A DNA stretch of 44,847 nt, from NCBI GenBank assembly GCA_026400565.1, contig JAPLOV010000084.1, positions 1 to 44,847 on the forward strand, written 5' to 3'. Below are positions 1 to 13,200 of this stretch, in pieces; within the stretch, counting starts at the first letter, position 1, and the number at the start of each line of letters is the position of its first letter. The stretch is from Hyphomicrobiales bacterium. GTDB lineage: Bacteria > Pseudomonadota > Alphaproteobacteria > Rhizobiales > Beijerinckiaceae. Under the pieces are notes generated by a model. That model did no database searches, was not told the origin of the DNA, and saw only the letters and a program-made list of their open reading frames with translations. The position numbers were made by a program, and so were the translations under genes.

Positions 1-50
1 CAATGACCGGCCGGTTCTCGGCCACCCCAACCGGCAAGCGGAATCTGCCT

Positions 51-96
51 CTGACACTGCCCGATGCTGACACTGCCGATGCTGACACTGCCGATG
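51..96. repeat. Short tandem repeat, 15-bp unit, three copies
   Basis: The unit CTGACACTGCCGATG occurs three times in a row; the first copy has one extra C. It lies just upstream of the vapBC promoter. Similar three-copy repeats of 12-15 bp occur elsewhere in this window. The 50 bases before it show no gene or signal that I can recognise. Confidence 0.85.
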
Positions 97-102
97 CTTG
101 CT

Positions 103-131
103 TTGACAGCGCAGGTGGCATATCCTTATGA
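103..131 (+). promoter_or_regulatory. Sigma70-type promoter for vapBC
   Basis: A perfect -35 box TTGACA (103-108) is followed after 17 bp by TTATGA (126-131), 22 bp before the antitoxin start codon. The flanking CATATCC and GACATATAC sequences form an imperfect inverted repeat, which could be the operator where the VapB-VapC complex represses its own promoter. The operator role is inferred from how such modules usually work. Confidence 0.5.
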
Positions 132-153
132 CATATACAAGCGAGGCCCTATC

Positions 154-420
154 ATGCCGTCCCCTTCACCAAAGCCCAGGGAAGCGAAGCTGTTCCGCAA
201 CAATCGAAGTCAGGCGGTGAGAATTCCCGTCGAGTTCGAGCTGCCGGGGGATCGCGTCCTGATCAGCCGCGATGGGTCCAGGCTCATCATCGAACCCGTG
301 ACCAAGCTAGCAGCCATGGCTGAATTGCTGGCGCGGTGGAAGTCAGAAGCGCCGCTCGAAGCGGAAGATGACTTCCCGGATATCGAGGATATGCCCGCCA
401 TGCCGGAAGACATCCTGTGA
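154..420 (+). CDS. vapB: VapB-type antitoxin (AbrB/SpoVT fold)
   Basis: This 88-residue protein has an N-terminal AbrB-like segment (KLFRNNRSQAVRIP, then a GDRVLI strand and DGSRLIIEP). That layout is typical of VapB antitoxins, which bind the operator as a swapped-hairpin dimer. The acidic C-terminal tail (EAEDDFPDIEDMPAMPED) would occupy the toxin active site. The ATG at 154 is chosen over an upstream in-frame ATG at 64 because the upstream part only reads through the tandem repeat and promoter. A GCGAGG ribosome-binding site sits 7-8 bases upstream. Its last codons overlap the start of vapC (GTGA), so the two are translationally coupled. Confidence 0.85.
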   Translation: MPSPSPKPREAKLFRNNRSQAVRIPVEFELPGDRVLISRDGSRLIIEPVTKLAAMAELLARWKSEAPLEAEDDFPDIEDMPAMPEDIL

Positions 421-821
421 ACCGATATCTCCTCGACACCAACATCATCAGCGACCTCATACGCAACCCATTCGGATTGGCCGCACGTCGCATCGAACAG
501 GTCACGGATCGTGATATCTGCACCAGCATCATCGTCGCGGCCGAACTGCGCTATGGCTGCGCGAAGAAGGGATCGCCAAGGCTGCTTGCCAGGGTCGAAG
601 ATGTCCTCAAAGCGATCCCGGTGCTGCCGCTGGAAACTCCAGCCGATGCCGAGTATGGTGGCATCCGCGCGGAACTGGAGGCGGCGGGACAGCCGATTGG
701 GCTGAACGACCTCCTGATCGGTGTGCATGCCCATGCACTGGGCTTGACACTGGTAACCGACAATACGCGGGAGTTCGGGCGCATCGGTGGTCTTAAGATC
801 GAGAACTGGCTCAAGGAGTAG
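417..821 (+). CDS. vapC: VapC-type PIN-domain ribonuclease toxin
   Basis: This is a 134-residue PIN-domain protein. The expected acidic metal-binding residues are all present: D7 (LLDTN), E43 (AAELRYG), D98 (GLNDLL) and D115 (VTDN). VapC toxins are Mg2+-dependent endoribonucleases, many of which cut initiator tRNA or 23S rRNA; the target here cannot be read from sequence. It starts with GTG at 417, overlapping the vapB stop. All catalytic residues are intact, so the module is probably functional. Transposase remnants follow directly downstream, so the whole segment looks like mobile accessory DNA. Confidence 0.9.
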   Translation: MNRYLLDTNIISDLIRNPFGLAARRIEQVTDRDICTSIIVAAELRYGCAKKGSPRLLARVEDVLKAIPVLPLETPADAEYGGIRAELEAAGQPIGLNDLLIGVHAHALGLTLVTDNTREFGRIGGLKIENWLKE

Positions 822-991
822 AGCCAGAAGCACCCCCCATTTCGCGCTTTCTTCTTGAAGTCTCGCATATCCTGCGGCTTGCCGATCTCGCTCCTTGTCT
901 TCTGCGCGTCCGTTCGCTCCACGAGCCTGATCGGCCGGCTCCGTTGTATCAACTGGCTGCGGTCGTGTTTCCTGGTTTTGGTGCTGCGATC

Positions 992-1174
992 TCAGGCAGC
1001 GATGCCGAACACCCCGGCCAGATCGCGATAGCTGATCGCATCTTTGCAATACCAGCGTACAAACGGAAGGATGATCTCAACCGGAAAACGGCGGCGCTTG
1101 AACACGGACATCGGCAAATGGCTCCATCAAAAAGAGCCGGACAGCTAGACGGCCCCCGTTCATGCAACAGTGCC
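992..1174 (-). mobile_element. IS6-family end with 39-codon transposase N-terminus
   Basis: On the minus strand, GGCACTGTTGCATG (1174-1161) matches the terminal inverted repeat of IS6/IS26-type elements. About 50 bp inside it, an ATG at 1111 opens a 39-residue frame (MSVFKRRRFPVEIIL ... RWYCKDAISYRDL) that matches the start of IS6-family transposases. The frame ends at a stop at 992-994, where homology also ends, so the DDE domain and the other IS end are gone. The inverted repeat abuts IS701-type coding sequence, so this element had inserted into another IS. The 170 bases between vapC and 992 contain nothing I can identify. Confidence 0.75.
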
Positions 1175-1740
1175 AAATGGCAGCAGATCAGTTGGCGGCA
1201 CGGGACCAAGGGCAAATTGACCTGTCTTTTTGCGGCGCGCCGTGTCCGGGTGGCAGAGGGCCACAGGCATCGCATGATCGACGGTCGTGTCCAGGCTATG
1301 CCCGGCGAGCAGGACGTCTGGCTCATCGGTGAAAAGCGGACAACCGGAGAGCAGACATACGACCTTTCGAACCGTCCCGCCGACGCCACACTCAAGACGC
1401 TTGCTGCAGCGATCAAGGCGAGATGGCTCTGCGGGCAGGCCCATCAGCAACTCAGGGAAGAATACGGGCTTGATCACTTCGAAGGCCGATCATGGACCGG
1501 GTTTTACCGACATTGCCTGATGGCGATGATCGCCTTCGCTTTGCTCCAGTCCCGCCGCCTCACAGCAGCGGGACGAAAATAGAGAGCAGGGCGCCCACCG
1601 CCACCGCCGACGATGCCGGCCATCCGGCAAGCCATCATTGACCTTGTCATACGACCACCGCCCACACGATGCCCTCACTGCGATAAACCCATCGCCGAGC
1701 CTGCTTATGGAAAACTGCCAAAGGAGTGCTGGGAGCGTCA
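1175..1740 (+). pseudogene. IS701-type transposase, C-terminal remnant
   Basis: From about 1175 the plus strand reads as the C-terminal part of an IS701/IS4-like DDE transposase: KWQQISWRHGTKG, FAARRVRVAEG, YDLSNRPADATLKTLA and QAHQQLREEYGLDHFEGRSW, the last probably containing the catalytic Glu. An in-frame TAG at 1580-1582 interrupts it, after which the same frame resumes (MPAIRQAIIDLVIRPPP, then a CPHC motif). The N-terminal half with the two catalytic Asp residues is missing, replaced by the IS6 end. The frame stays open to 1834, running into the 3' end of the lolA-like gene, so the exact boundary is unclear. It cannot encode an active enzyme. Confidence 0.75.
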
Positions 1741-1796
1741 TTCCAGCCGGTGGAAGGACCGTCCGCGGTTCTTGATACGGTCAGCCGGCGAAGCGC

Positions 1797-2651
1797 TCAG
1801 TTGCCGGAGCTGCGGGACGGCATTTCGGTTGTGATCCTGAACAGGGCCGGATCGGGCCGCAGGCTGGTGTCGAGGTTGGCGACCTGGACGCTGGTCTCGT
1901 AGCCCTGCGGATCGATGATGACCCATTGCTTGAGGCTGTTGCTGCGCGGATCGTAGTGGATGGTGATGCGCGAGGTGCCGCCGAGCGTTGCCTTGTCCTC
2001 CACCGTGACGCGGATGGCGTCCGGTGTCGAGACGACGCGCGTGACCTTGACGTCACGCTTGAGATCGATCTGCTCCTTGAGCAGGAACTTCAGCGGTGTC
2101 TGGCCAATGAAGTAATTGTCCTGCGTCGCCAGGCGACGGTCGCGCACGGCCACACTTGTGCCATCGGCGATGACTTCGATGGTCGCCGGAGGGTCATAGG
2201 CAAAGCGCATGCGGCCGGGCCGGTGAATGTAGAGCTTGCCCTGATACTTCCGGCCATCGGCACCCAACTGGCTGAAATTCGCGATCAGCGTCTGGAACGA
2301 GTTCATATAGCTGTTGACCCGTTCGAGGGCCGCATCCTCGCTGAGTGCTCCGGAAGACGCGGCAGACGTGGGCGGAGTGGCCGGGCGCGGGGCGGGCAAT
2401 GGCATGTCGGTCTGGAGCCGTGTCGGGCCTGCGCTGGTGGCAGGGGCAGGCTGTGCCGGAGCACGTGCGGGCCCTTCGAGATCCGGAGGCCGACGTGGCG
2501 GGGAAGGAGCCTGCGTCGGGGCCTTTGACTGGACAGGTGATGGGGCAGCTGACTGGGCCAGCAACTGGCCAATCGCTTGGGACTCGGCGAGAGCCGGTTC
2601 CGCCGCCGTCACCATGACCAGGGCCGCGAGACCGCACAAGCGCACCAACAT
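1797..2651 (-). CDS. lolA: LolA-like outer-membrane lipoprotein carrier
   Basis: This 284-residue precursor begins with a Sec signal peptide (MLVRLCGLAALVMVTAAEPALA). A proline- and alanine-rich linker of about 85 residues follows, then a LolA domain of roughly 170 residues (ALERVNSYMNSFQTLIANFSQ, GRKYQGKLYIHRPGRMRF). LolA carries lipoproteins through the periplasm from LolCDE to the outer membrane. The ATG at 2651 is preferred over upstream ATGs because the signal peptide begins there and an AAGGA ribosome-binding site lies 7 bases before it. It sits 137 bp downstream of ftsK on the same strand, an order common in alphaproteobacteria. The long linker is unusual. Its 3' end touches the transposase remnant. 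Confidence 0.85.
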   Translation of the reverse strand: MLVRLCGLAALVMVTAAEPALAESQAIGQLLAQSAAPSPVQSKAPTQAPSPPRRPPDLEGPARAPAQPAPATSAGPTRLQTDMPLPAPRPATPPTSAASSGALSEDAALERVNSYMNSFQTLIANFSQLGADGRKYQGKLYIHRPGRMRFAYDPPATIEVIADGTSVAVRDRRLATQDNYFIGQTPLKFLLKEQIDLKRDVKVTRVVSTPDAIRVTVEDKATLGGTSRITIHYDPRSNSLKQWVIIDPQGYETSVQVANLDTSLRPDPALFRITTEMPSRSSGN

Positions 2652-2788
2652 GCCTACATCCTTCCCATCCGGTGCCATGTCCGGTCCATCGTGCCACGAT
2701 GGCCCATGCAGGAACGTGTGCGACGACACATCGTGTCATGCCAGATCCCTAGATGGAGACCTGGCAGGGCAAGTTCAATCGCAACCTG

Positions 2789-5404
<2,616 letters not shown>

Positions 5405-5545
5405 GGAATCATCGGCTCGCGGTTGAGCTCACGCTCGCGGCAACAAGGCAGGCTCCGGCACAGGTGGCGGACCCTCTCCGACAATAGGAAGCTGTGGGTT
5501 AAGGCGCGCTTAACCTTATGGCTTGTCGGCGGGCTGCCGCGCACG

Positions 5546-5576
5546 AAAAACCCCGGCACCGTGAGGTGCCGGGGTT
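5546..5576 (-). terminator. Rho-independent terminator of glnK-amtB
   Basis: On the minus strand a 10-bp perfect stem (CCCCGGCACC / GGTGCCGGGG, loop TCAC) is followed by TTTTT. It lies about 30 bp after the amtB stop codon and insulates ftsK from the ammonium operon. Confidence 0.85.
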
Positions 5577-5606
5577 CGCGTTGTGCTGAATGACAGCGGT
5601 CGTGGA

Positions 5607-7083
<1,477 letters not shown>

Positions 7084-7112
7084 GAGGCTTACTCTCCAGA
7101 ATGAGGCACGGA

Positions 7113-7451
7113 TCACAGGGCGTCCTGATCGGTCTCGCCGGTGCGGATCCGCACGGCACGCTCGATCGAGGACACGAAGATTTTGCCGTCGCCGATCTGT
7201 CCGGTGCGGGCAGCGCCGGTGATGGCGTCGATCACCTTGCCGACGAGATCGTTGGCAACCGCCACTTCGATCTTGATCTTCGGCAGAAAGCTCACGGCGT
7301 ATTCAGCGCCACGATAGATTTCGGTGTGACCCTTCTGACGGCCGTAGCCCTTCACTTCGGTCACGGTCAGGCCGTGCACGCCAAGACCCGTGAGCGCATC
7401 ACGAACCTCCTCGAGCTTGAACGGCTTGATGATGGCCATCACGATTTTCAT
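7113..7451 (-). CDS. glnK: Nitrogen regulatory protein P-II (GlnK)
   Basis: This 112-residue PII protein forms a trimer that senses 2-oxoglutarate, ATP/ADP and, through GlnD uridylylation, glutamine. The T-loop is complete (GRQKGHTEIYRGAEYAV), with the uridylylated tyrosine exactly at position 51. The C-loop RTGQIGDGKIFV is also present. It is the first gene of a glnK-amtB operon, so it most likely gates AmtB by inserting its T-loop into the channel; this pairing favours GlnK over GlnB. GTGAGG lies 4 bases before the start. A weak sigma54-like site lies 100 bp upstream. Confidence 0.93.
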   Translation of the reverse strand: MKIVMAIIKPFKLEEVRDALTGLGVHGLTVTEVKGYGRQKGHTEIYRGAEYAVSFLPKIKIEVAVANDLVGKVIDAITGAARTGQIGDGKIFVSSIERAVRIRTGETDQDAL

Positions 7452-7550
7452 GTTGCCTCACACCCCATCTGTTGGTCGCCTGCCCTGAAGAGGGCCATGG
7501 CGTCACTTGCACGACAGCACGCAGGAACCTGCGCGCTTCGGTCAGGCACT

Positions 7551-7566
7551 ATCAAGGAGTATGCCA
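7551..7566 (-). promoter_or_regulatory. Possible sigma54 promoter of glnK-amtB
   Basis: The minus strand reads TTGGCATACTCCTTGATA. The GG of TGGCA and the TTG element are spaced as in the -24/-12 consensus, but the -12 GC is GA here. It lies 100 bp before glnK in a 307-bp stretch without genes (7452-7758), in which I saw nothing else clear. NtrC-dependent sigma54 control is usual for glnK-amtB, which is why a near match deserves mention. Confidence 0.25.
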
Positions 7567-7758
7567 ACGGGGTGTTGGGGCGCGATTCAGGAACCTCTTC
7601 GGATGATCCCTCAGGATAAATACGTAGTCGCCTTGGCAGAGGCTTGCCTGCACGCCGAAGCACGCTCTGAATAAGATCAAAAATTAGGCAAATGCCACTT
7701 CGCGAGGCAGTTCTTCCGCAAGAGGCAATCCATGACGCGTTGGACGCAGACCCCCGTC

Positions 7759-8649
7759 TCAATCAAGATCGGGGCCAAGATCTGGGCCAAGATCTGGGCG
7801 CGGCCGGATCAGACCCTCCTGCGCCACCGATGCGACGAGTTGTCCCTTGATGTTGAAGATGAGACCCCGGGAAAACCCCAGCGCGCCCGAACTGGACGGG
7901 CTGTCCTGTGCATAGAGCAGCCATTCATCGGCCCGGAACGGGCGGTGGAACCAGAGCGCGTGATCGAGACTGGCCGCCTGGATGCCTATCTCGAACACGG
8001 TCCGGCCATGGGCGATCAGCGAGGCATCGAGCAAGGTCATGTCCGATGCATAGGCCAGCACGCAGCGGTGCAGCACCGGGTCATCGGGAAGCCGGCGCGT
8101 GGCCCTGATCCAGGCATGGAACCGCGGCGGCCTCGGTTCGCGGCTGGCATAGCGCGCAAACTCGACGGGCCGCAACTCGATCGGTCGTTGGCGCTCGAAA
8201 TAGGCACGGACGGCTGCCGGCATCGCCGGCAGGATCGTGGTGCGGACCTCCTGCTCGTCGGGCAGGTCTTCGGGCATCGGCACATTCGGCATCTCGGCCT
8301 GATGGTCGTAGCCCGGCTCCGCGTCATGGTAGGAAGCCGACATCGAGAAGATGGCCTGCCCGTGCTGGATGGCCACGACGCGCCGGGTTGTGAACGAACG
8401 GCCATCACGGATGCGGTCGACCTCGTAGATGATCGGCACCTTCGGATCGCCCGGCAGCAGGAAATAGGCATGGAGCGAATGGGCACTGCGGCTTTCCACC
8501 GTGCGGGAGGCTGCGACCAGCGCCTGTCCGATGACCTGGCCACCGAACACGCGCTGCCAGCCGACCTGCGGGCTGCGGCCACGGAACAGGTTCTGTTCGA
8601 GGGGCTCGAGGTCCAGAATGTCGAGCAGTGCATCAACGGCGCTGGCCAT
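7759..8649 (-). CDS. tesB: Acyl-CoA thioesterase II (TesB)
   Basis: This 296-residue double-hotdog thioesterase hydrolyses acyl-CoA to free fatty acid and CoA. The first hotdog is marked by FRGRSPQVGWQRVFGGQVIGQ. The second holds the active-site segments YASDMTLLD (Asp) and QAASLDHALWFHRPFRADEW (Gln region), as in E. coli TesB. The start ATG at 8649 (MASAVDALLDIL) has GGGAGA about 8 bases upstream; the longer frame to 8772 reads arginine-rich non-coding sequence. The last 11 residues come from a recent 12-bp triplication. It is divergent from the ubiH-like gene, with 143 bp between them. Confidence 0.9.
   Translation of the reverse strand: MASAVDALLDILDLEPLEQNLFRGRSPQVGWQRVFGGQVIGQALVAASRTVESRSAHSLHAYFLLPGDPKVPIIYEVDRIRDGRSFTTRRVVAIQHGQAIFSMSASYHDAEPGYDHQAEMPNVPMPEDLPDEQEVRTTILPAMPAAVRAYFERQRPIELRPVEFARYASREPRPPRFHAWIRATRRLPDDPVLHRCVLAYASDMTLLDASLIAHGRTVFEIGIQAASLDHALWFHRPFRADEWLLYAQDSPSSSGALGFSRGLIFNIKGQLVASVAQEGLIRPRPDLGPDLGPDLD
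7764..7799. repeat. 12-bp tandem repeat in the 3' end of tesB
   Basis: The unit CAAGATCTGGGC is present three times (the first copy has one mismatch). Because 12 is a multiple of three, it stays in frame and gives the thioesterase a DLGPDLGPDLD tail just before its stop codon. Confidence 0.85.
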
Positions 8650-8792
8650 GTCTGCGTTCTCCCTGTGCGCCCTGGCAAAGCGGCGACCCGAGGCGGATCG
8701 CCGCTGGCCGCGGCGCTTGTCAACACCATCACGCGGGTCCAAACAGGTTCCGTCAAGGCCGGCCCTTGTCAATGTCGTGGAGGATCAGGCCC

Positions 8793-10034
8793 ATGCCCAT
8801 GCGGATCGTCATCGCCGGTGCGGGACTGGCCGGGCTCAGCCTCGCGCTGGCGCTCAAGCAGGCGCTGGCAGACAGCCACGAGATCGTGGTTGCCGATCCG
8901 GTGCTGGCCGGAAGTCCCCGCCCGGACGAGCGGGCTTACGCAATCTCTGCCGCCGGGCGGCGCATGTTCGAGGCGCTGGGCGTCTGGGGCAAGATGGCGG
9001 ATGGCGCGCAGCCGATCACCGACATGGTCATCACCGACAGCCGCACGCGCGACGTGGTGCGCCCGATCTACCTGACCTTCGGGGGCGAGACGGCGGGTGC
9101 CGGACCGGCGGGCGAACCTTTTGCGCACATGGTCTGGAGCAAGGTGATCAATGCCGAACTCGGCAAGGCTTGCGCTGCTTCCGGCGTGATCATGCGCCCT
9201 GATCTGGTGCGCGAGGCAAGGGCGGGAGCCGCCCGGACACTTGTGCATCTTGCGTCCGGGGAGAGCCTGGGCGCGGCGCTGGTTGTCGCCGCCGACGGCG
9301 CTCGCTCGCGGCTCAGGGAGCAGGCCGGCATCGGCTGGGTCGGCTGGTCCTACGGGCAGTCGGGCATTGTCGCCACGATCGGACACGAACGCGACCATGG
9401 CGGGCGGGCGACCGAGCACTTCCTGCCGGCAGGGCCTTTCGCGATCCTGCCCTTGCCTGACCGCGCCGATGGCGGCCACCGCTCGTCGATTGTCTGGACT
9501 GAGGCGACGGCGGATGCCGCAGCCCTTCTGGCCCTCCACCCCGAGGATCTGCTGGAAGAACTGGAGACACGCTTTGGTCACCAGCTCGGTGCCAACCAGA
9601 TCGAGACGCCGGCCAAGGCCTATCCGCTCTCCTTCGGCATGGCGCGACGCTTTATCGGCGAGCGGCTGGCCCTGCTGGGCGACGCAGCCCATGTCATCCA
9701 TCCGATTGCAGGGCAGGGCCTCAATCTTGGCCTCAAGGACGTGGCTGGACTGGCGGAGGCGATCGTCGATGCTGCCCGGCTCGGGCTTGATGTTGGGTCG
9801 TCGGCAGCACTGGCACCTTATGAGCAGGCGCGTCGCTTCGACACGGTGGCGATGGGAGTTGTCACCGACGGACTGAACAAGCTGTTCTCGAACGATCTGG
9901 CACCGGTGCGTCTGGCGCGCGACCTTGGTTTGGGACTTGTCGACCGGATGCCGGGCCTGAAAGACCTTTTCATCGCCCAGGCGGCGGGACGATCCCCATC
10001 GCAACCGCGGCTGCTGCGTGGCGAGCCGATCTAG
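8793..10034 (+). CDS. UbiH/UbiF-type FAD monooxygenase
   Basis: This 413-residue flavoprotein hydroxylase belongs to the UbiH/UbiF/VisC family. Members hydroxylate the aromatic ring during ubiquinone synthesis using FAD, NAD(P)H and O2. The family fingerprints are present: the N-terminal Rossmann motif GAGLAGLS, the middle VVAADGARSRLR, and LLGDAAHVIHPIAGQGLNLG near residue 300. The ATG at 8793 is chosen because GGAGG lies 9 bases upstream (8779-8783). Which ring position it hydroxylates cannot be told from sequence. It converges with the Trm112-like gene, only 20 bp apart. Confidence 0.85.
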   Translation: MPMRIVIAGAGLAGLSLALALKQALADSHEIVVADPVLAGSPRPDERAYAISAAGRRMFEALGVWGKMADGAQPITDMVITDSRTRDVVRPIYLTFGGETAGAGPAGEPFAHMVWSKVINAELGKACAASGVIMRPDLVREARAGAARTLVHLASGESLGAALVVAADGARSRLREQAGIGWVGWSYGQSGIVATIGHERDHGGRATEHFLPAGPFAILPLPDRADGGHRSSIVWTEATADAAALLALHPEDLLEELETRFGHQLGANQIETPAKAYPLSFGMARRFIGERLALLGDAAHVIHPIAGQGLNLGLKDVAGLAEAIVDAARLGLDVGSSAALAPYEQARRFDTVAMGVVTDGLNKLFSNDLAPVRLARDLGLGLVDRMPGLKDLFIAQAAGRSPSQPRLLRGEPI

Positions 10035-10054
10035 CCCGGTTCACCCGCACAGGA

Positions 10055-10258
10055 TCACTCGATCACGCGCGCCTCTTCAGGCAGCATGATCGGAATGCCG
10101 TCGCGGATCGGATAGGCCAGCTTTGCAGCGCGGGACACGAGTTCCTGGCGCGCCGCATCGTACTCCAGTGTCGCCTTGGTCACGGGGCAGACAAGCAGTT
10201 CGAGCAGCTTGGGATCGACTCTCACGACCGGCATGGCTTCGGGCTGTTGATCGGGCAT
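10055..10258 (-). CDS. Trm112 family protein (YcaR-like)
   Basis: This 67-residue protein matches the bacterial Trm112/UPF0434 family: [17 protein letters not shown], then [26 protein letters not shown]. Eukaryotic Trm112 activates methyltransferases; the role of the short bacterial members is not well established. Only one cysteine of the usual zinc knuckle is present. It lies about 30 bp downstream of the glutamate dehydrogenase gene on the same strand and may be co-transcribed with it. Confidence 0.88.
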   Translation of the reverse strand: MPDQQPEAMPVVRVDPKLLELLVCPVTKATLEYDAARQELVSRAAKLAYPIRDGIPIMLPEEARVIE

Positions 10259-10289
10259 CGCGGTCTCGCTTGTCCTGCGCGGCAGCCGT

Positions 10290-13200
10290 TCAGCCGGCTG
10301 CGCGTGTCAGATCGTCCATCAGGCTGGCCGCGACCGAGAGCTTGGCCGTGGTCAGCCCCGTATCGATCAGTTCATCCAGCATCACGGCGAGTTGTGCAAG
10401 CGCCTCCGCCCTGCCCTTCTGCCAGTGCTGCAGCCCCGTGATGCCGCCGCCATGGCTGCGGATCACATCGACCGAGATGGTGCGCAGGGCAAGATCGGTG
10501 CGCTCGAGCGCCCGGTCGATGGCCAGCCGCTCGAAGCGGTCGGTGGTCCTGAGCCCAAGCCCTGCTTGCCTCAGACGCCCGACGCCGAGGGCATCGGTGG
10601 CGGCAAACAAGGTTGCGACGCCGTCGGCCACGCTCGCCCCGCTCTGCTCGGCGATGAGCACGCCATCGGTGGCTGCTTCCAGGGCGGGCAGATCGACGAG
10701 GCGCGCTGCCAGATCGGCCGGAGCGCCACGTTCCAGCCACGCGTCGATCTGGGTCTGCCGCAAGGCCGGATTGGCAATCAGGCTGCCCCCGGCAGCCGAG
10801 ACGGCTGCGACGCCGGCCGCGAAGCGGGCCACCTGCTCGTCGAGAGGCCGGCCCACATCCGCGTTGCGGAGGAACCAGACCATCCGTGCCACCAGCGTTT
10901 CCTGGACAGCGCCATACAAGGCGAGTTGCGCTGCGCCGGGCAAGGCGTTGTCGAGCCCGTCAATGGCCAGGTTGAGGTCGAGCAGGCCGAAGGCATCCCG
11001 CGTCAGCACATAGGCGCGGGCGATGGCTGCGGCATCGGCCCCGGTCTCCTCGGACAGCCGCGCGACGACACCCGCGCCAGCACGGTTGATCACGGCATTG
11101 GCAAGCTGGGTCGAGATGATCTCGCGGCGCAGCCGGTGGCTGGCGATGGCATCGGCAAAGCGTTCGCGCATGGCGCGCGGGAAATAGCGCGTCAGTTCGG
11201 CGGCGAGATAGGGTTCATCGGGCAGCCCGCTGGCCAGAAGGTCATCGTAAAGTGCCAGCTTGGCATAGGCGAGCAGCACGGCGAGTTCGGGCCGTGTCAT
11301 GCCTTCGCCGCGTGTCTCGCGGGCGGCAAGGACAGCATCTGCCGGCAGATACTCGACTGCGCGGTCGAGGCGGCCTTCCTTTTCGAGCCTGCGCATCTGG
11401 GTGCGTGCCAGGGCCAGTTCGGCCGTGCCGCGTCGCTCGGCCAGCGAAAGAGCCAGCGATTGCAGGTAGTTGTTGCGCAGGACGAGCGTTCCGACCTCGT
11501 CGGTCATGTCTGCCAGCAGGGCGTTGCGTGCGGTCTCGTCAAGCCTGCCATCCCGCTCGGGCGTCTTCAGCCCGATCTTGATGTTGACCTCGACGTCCGA
11601 GGTGTTGACGCCGGCGGAGTTGTCGATGGCATCGGTGTTGAGCCTGACGCCATGGCGTGCAGCCTCGATGCGGCCGCGCTGGGTTGCGCCAAGGTTGGCG
11701 CCCTCTCCCATCACCCTGGCGCGGATGTCTGCGCCGGTGATGCGGAAAGAATCGTTGGCGCGGTCGCCGACGTCGGCGTCGGTCTCGGTCGAGGCGCGGA
11801 TATAGGTGCCGATGCCGCCGAACCAGAGCAGGTCGACGCGTGCCTTGAGGATGGCGTTCATGACCTCCTGCGGCGTCGCTTCGGCCTTGTCGAGGTCGAG
11901 CATGGTCCTGACCTTCGCCGAGAGCGGGATCGATTTGGCGGCGCGCGAGAAAATGCCGCCGCCCGCAGAGATCAGCGCCTTGTCGTAGTCCTGCCAGCTC
12001 GATCGGGGCAGGGCGAACAGGCGCTGGCGCTCGGCGAAGGCCGCTGCCGCGTCAGGAGCCGGATCGAGGAAGATGTCGCGGTGATCAAAGGCGGCGACAA
12101 GGCTGGTCACGGGCGAGAGCAGCATGCTGTTGCCGAAGACGTCGCCCGACATGTCGCCCACACCGGCCACCGTGAAAGGTCTGGTCTGGATATCGTGGTC
12201 GATCTCGCGAAAATGCCGCTTGACCGCCTCCCAAGCGCCACGCGCCGTGATGCCCATCTTCTTGTGGTCATAGCCCTGGCTGCCGCCGGACGCGAAGGCA
12301 TCGCCCAGCCAGTGGCCTTTCTCCTCGGACAAGGCATTGGCCGTGTCTGAGAACGTGGCGGTGCCCTTGTCGGCCGCGACGACGAGATAAGGATCGTCGC
12401 CATCGAGGCGCACGGTATTGGCGGGCGGCACGATGCGCTCGCCGTCGAGATTGTCGGTCAATTCGAGCAAGGTCCGCACGAAGATCCGGTAGCTTTCGGT
12501 GCCCTCGGCGAACCACGCGGCGCGATCCGAGGCGAAGGGCAGCTGCTTGGGAACGAAGCCGCCCTTGGCTCCCACGGGCACAATCACGGCGTTCTTGACC
12601 TGCTGGGCCTTGACCAGACCGAGCACCTCGGTGCGGAAATCCTGCGGCCGGTCTGACCAGCGCAGGCCGCCACGCGCCACCTTGCCGAAGCGCAGATGTA
12701 CGCCCTCGACGCGGGGCGAATAGACGAAGATCTCGTAGAGCGGCCTTGGTGCCGGCAGGCCTTGGACCTTGCCGCTGTCGAGCTTGAAAGCGATTGTCGG
12801 GCGGCTGAAGCCATCGGGGCCAATCTGGAAGAAATTGGTGCGGATCGCTGCGTCGATCAGGTTGGCGAAACGCCTCAGAATCCGGTCATCGTCAAGGCTG
12901 CTGACATTGGCGAGCTGCTGTTCCAGAAGCGCGGCCAACCGGGCCGTTCCTGCGCTGCGGGCCGCCTGATCGAGGCGCGGATCGAAGCGGTTGGCAAAAC
13001 TGTTCGACAGCGTGGTGGCGATCTCCTTGTGGCGGGCAAGGGTGGTTGCCAGATAATCTTGACCATAGGGCACACCGGCCTGCTGGAGATAACGCGCCAT
13101 GGCCCGCATCAGGGCTGCCTCACGCCAGGCAAGCCCTGCTTCCAGCACAAGGGCATCGAAGCGGTCCGATTCGGTCAGGCCCCTGAACTGGGCCATCAGC

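Noticed and set aside
822-991. Minus-strand frame reading RPIRLVERTDAQKTRSEI as a possible transposase tail
   Set aside because: The translation is suggestive of a protein C-terminus, but I could not tie it to any family. It overlaps the end of vapC and may be a shadow frame.
7637-7652. Second sigma54-like sequence TGGCAGAGGCTTGCC on the plus strand
   Set aside because: The distance between the GG and GC elements is one base too short, and it points away from glnK.
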